Under the pieces are notes generated by a model. It saw only the letters and a list, made by a program, of their open reading frames with translations, was not told the origin of the DNA and made no database searches. DNA of 8,713 nucleotides, from positions 1 to 8,713 of the forward strand of contig CAMCIP010000093.1 in the NCBI GenBank assembly GCA_945874855.1, given 5' to 3'. The position numbers and the translations under genes are program-made. This document shows, one piece after another, positions 8,022 through 8,713 of the stretch; positions within the stretch are counted from its first letter, which is position 1, and every line of letters starts with the position of its first letter. Source of the DNA: Brevundimonas vancanneytii. GTDB taxonomy: Bacteria; Pseudomonadota; Alphaproteobacteria; Caulobacterales; Caulobacteraceae.

Positions 8022-8713
8022 TCCGCAGGACGCCGGCCTGCCGCCCGGGGAGGGCACCCACGGGCGGTTTCGTCTGGTGGGATCGCGGCTCGGCGCGCTG
8101 ATCCTGATCCTGAACCTGCTCAGCCTGCTGATCCTGTTCGGCGGGGCGCTGGCGCTGAACGAATGGCGGCGCGGCCTGGTGGAGGCCCGCCAGGAGTCGC
8201 TGCTCTCCCAGGCCGAACTTCTGGCCAATGTGCTGGGCGAACTGGAGATCACCGAAGGCGAGCCCCGCCCGGCCCTGGACGAGATCGAGGCCCCGAAATG
8301 GCTTCGGGACACCTTCATCCCCGCAGGCCAGCGCGCCAGCGTGCACAATGCCGACGGTCTGTTCGTGGCCGACAGCTTTCAGGTGTCGGACCAGATTCCC
8401 GGCCGCCCTCTGCCGCCCGTCGGCTCGCGCGAGATGGCCCGGATCGGGGCCACGGCCCCGGCGGGCGCAGACCCCCAGGTCGATCGCGCCCGCGCCGCCC
8501 TGGCGCGGGAAGTCGAGGCGGCCCTGTCCGGCACGCCCCAGGTGGGCCTGCGCAGGTCCGAAACCGGGGAGCGCGTCGTCTCGGTGTCTGTGCCCATCCG
8601 TCATGTGCGCCAGGTGCTGGGCGTGCTGACGCTCGAGGCGGCGGATGTGGACGCCATCCTGGCGGCCCAGCGGGCGGCGCTGATGCCCTTTGCCCTGGTC
8701 GCGCTGGCGGTGT
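7990..8713 (+). CDS. chvG: Sensor histidine kinase ChvG, N-terminal part (cut by window edge)
   Basis: Reading from the ATG at 7990, the frame stays open to the last base, giving 241 residues of an incomplete protein. About 33 hydrophilic cytoplasmic residues precede a first membrane helix at about 34-56 (LGALILILNLLSLLILFGG). A WRRGLVEARQESLLSQAELLANVLGE stretch characteristic of ChvG follows. Residues about 57-228 form the periplasmic sensing domain, and a second membrane segment begins at about 229 (ALMPFALVALAV). HAMP, the phospho-accepting histidine and the ATPase domain lie beyond the window. The start overlaps the 3' end of chvI by 32 bp, with GAGA at 7980-7983 as a modest ribosome binding site, pointing to translational coupling. 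In relatives ChvG phosphorylates ChvI in response to envelope stress. In many alphaproteobacteria hprK and phosphotransferase genes follow; that cannot be checked here. Confidence 0.92.
   Translation, partial: MASDIDTAKADPQDAGLPPGEGTHGRFRLVGSRLGALILILNLLSLLILFGGALALNEWRRGLVEARQESLLSQAELLANVLGELEITEGEPRPALDEIEAPKWLRDTFIPAGQRASVHNADGLFVADSFQVSDQIPGRPLPPVGSREMARIGATAPAGADPQVDRARAALAREVEAALSGTPQVGLRRSETGERVVSVSVPIRHVRQVLGVLTLEAADVDAILAAQRAALMPFALVALAV

Overview
The window reads as a piece of ordinary chromosome from a very GC-rich alphaproteobacterium. The strongest taxonomic signal is a ChvI/ChvG two-component pair, a hallmark of Alphaproteobacteria. Together with the G/C-biased third codon positions and the gene families present, it suggests a Caulobacterales-type organism (Caulobacter or Brevundimonas are plausible). 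The genus cannot be fixed from sequence reading alone. I see no insertion sequence, phage gene, tRNA, rRNA or CRISPR array.

Layout: bases 1-338 are a non-coding leader with strong inverted repeats. It precedes katG (339-2552, +), a full-length bifunctional catalase-peroxidase with all catalytic residues intact. katG converges on a CaCA-family cation/Ca2+ exchanger gene (2614-3573, -), and a 12-bp perfect inverted repeat that looks like a shared terminator lies between them. The exchanger is divergent, across 109 bp, from an HI0933/YhiN-family flavoprotein gene (3683-4870, +). A 208-bp gap with a long GC-rich stem-loop follows. Then comes a small zinc-ribbon protein (5079-5411, +) with a repetitive Gly-Glu-Arg-Tyr tail. 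Its stop codon directly abuts the stop codon of a convergent, unrecognised 570-residue helical protein gene (5412-7124, -). That gene is divergent, across 192 bp, from chvI (7317-8021, +), which starts at TTG behind a textbook Shine-Dalgarno sequence. chvG (7990 onward, +) overlaps chvI by 32 bp and runs off the right edge at the start of its second membrane segment.

How the genes relate: katG protects against peroxide. ChvI/ChvG is an envelope, acid and osmotic stress phosphorelay, and the exchanger handles cation homeostasis. The flavoprotein belongs to a family whose E. coli member has been linked to 23S rRNA dihydrouridine formation. Apart from chvI-chvG, every gene looks like its own transcription unit. 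No novel multi-gene defence or biosynthetic system is evident. The most open questions are the unrecognised 570-residue protein facing chvI, the zinc-ribbon/repeat-tail protein whose stop codon touches it, and the structured leaders.
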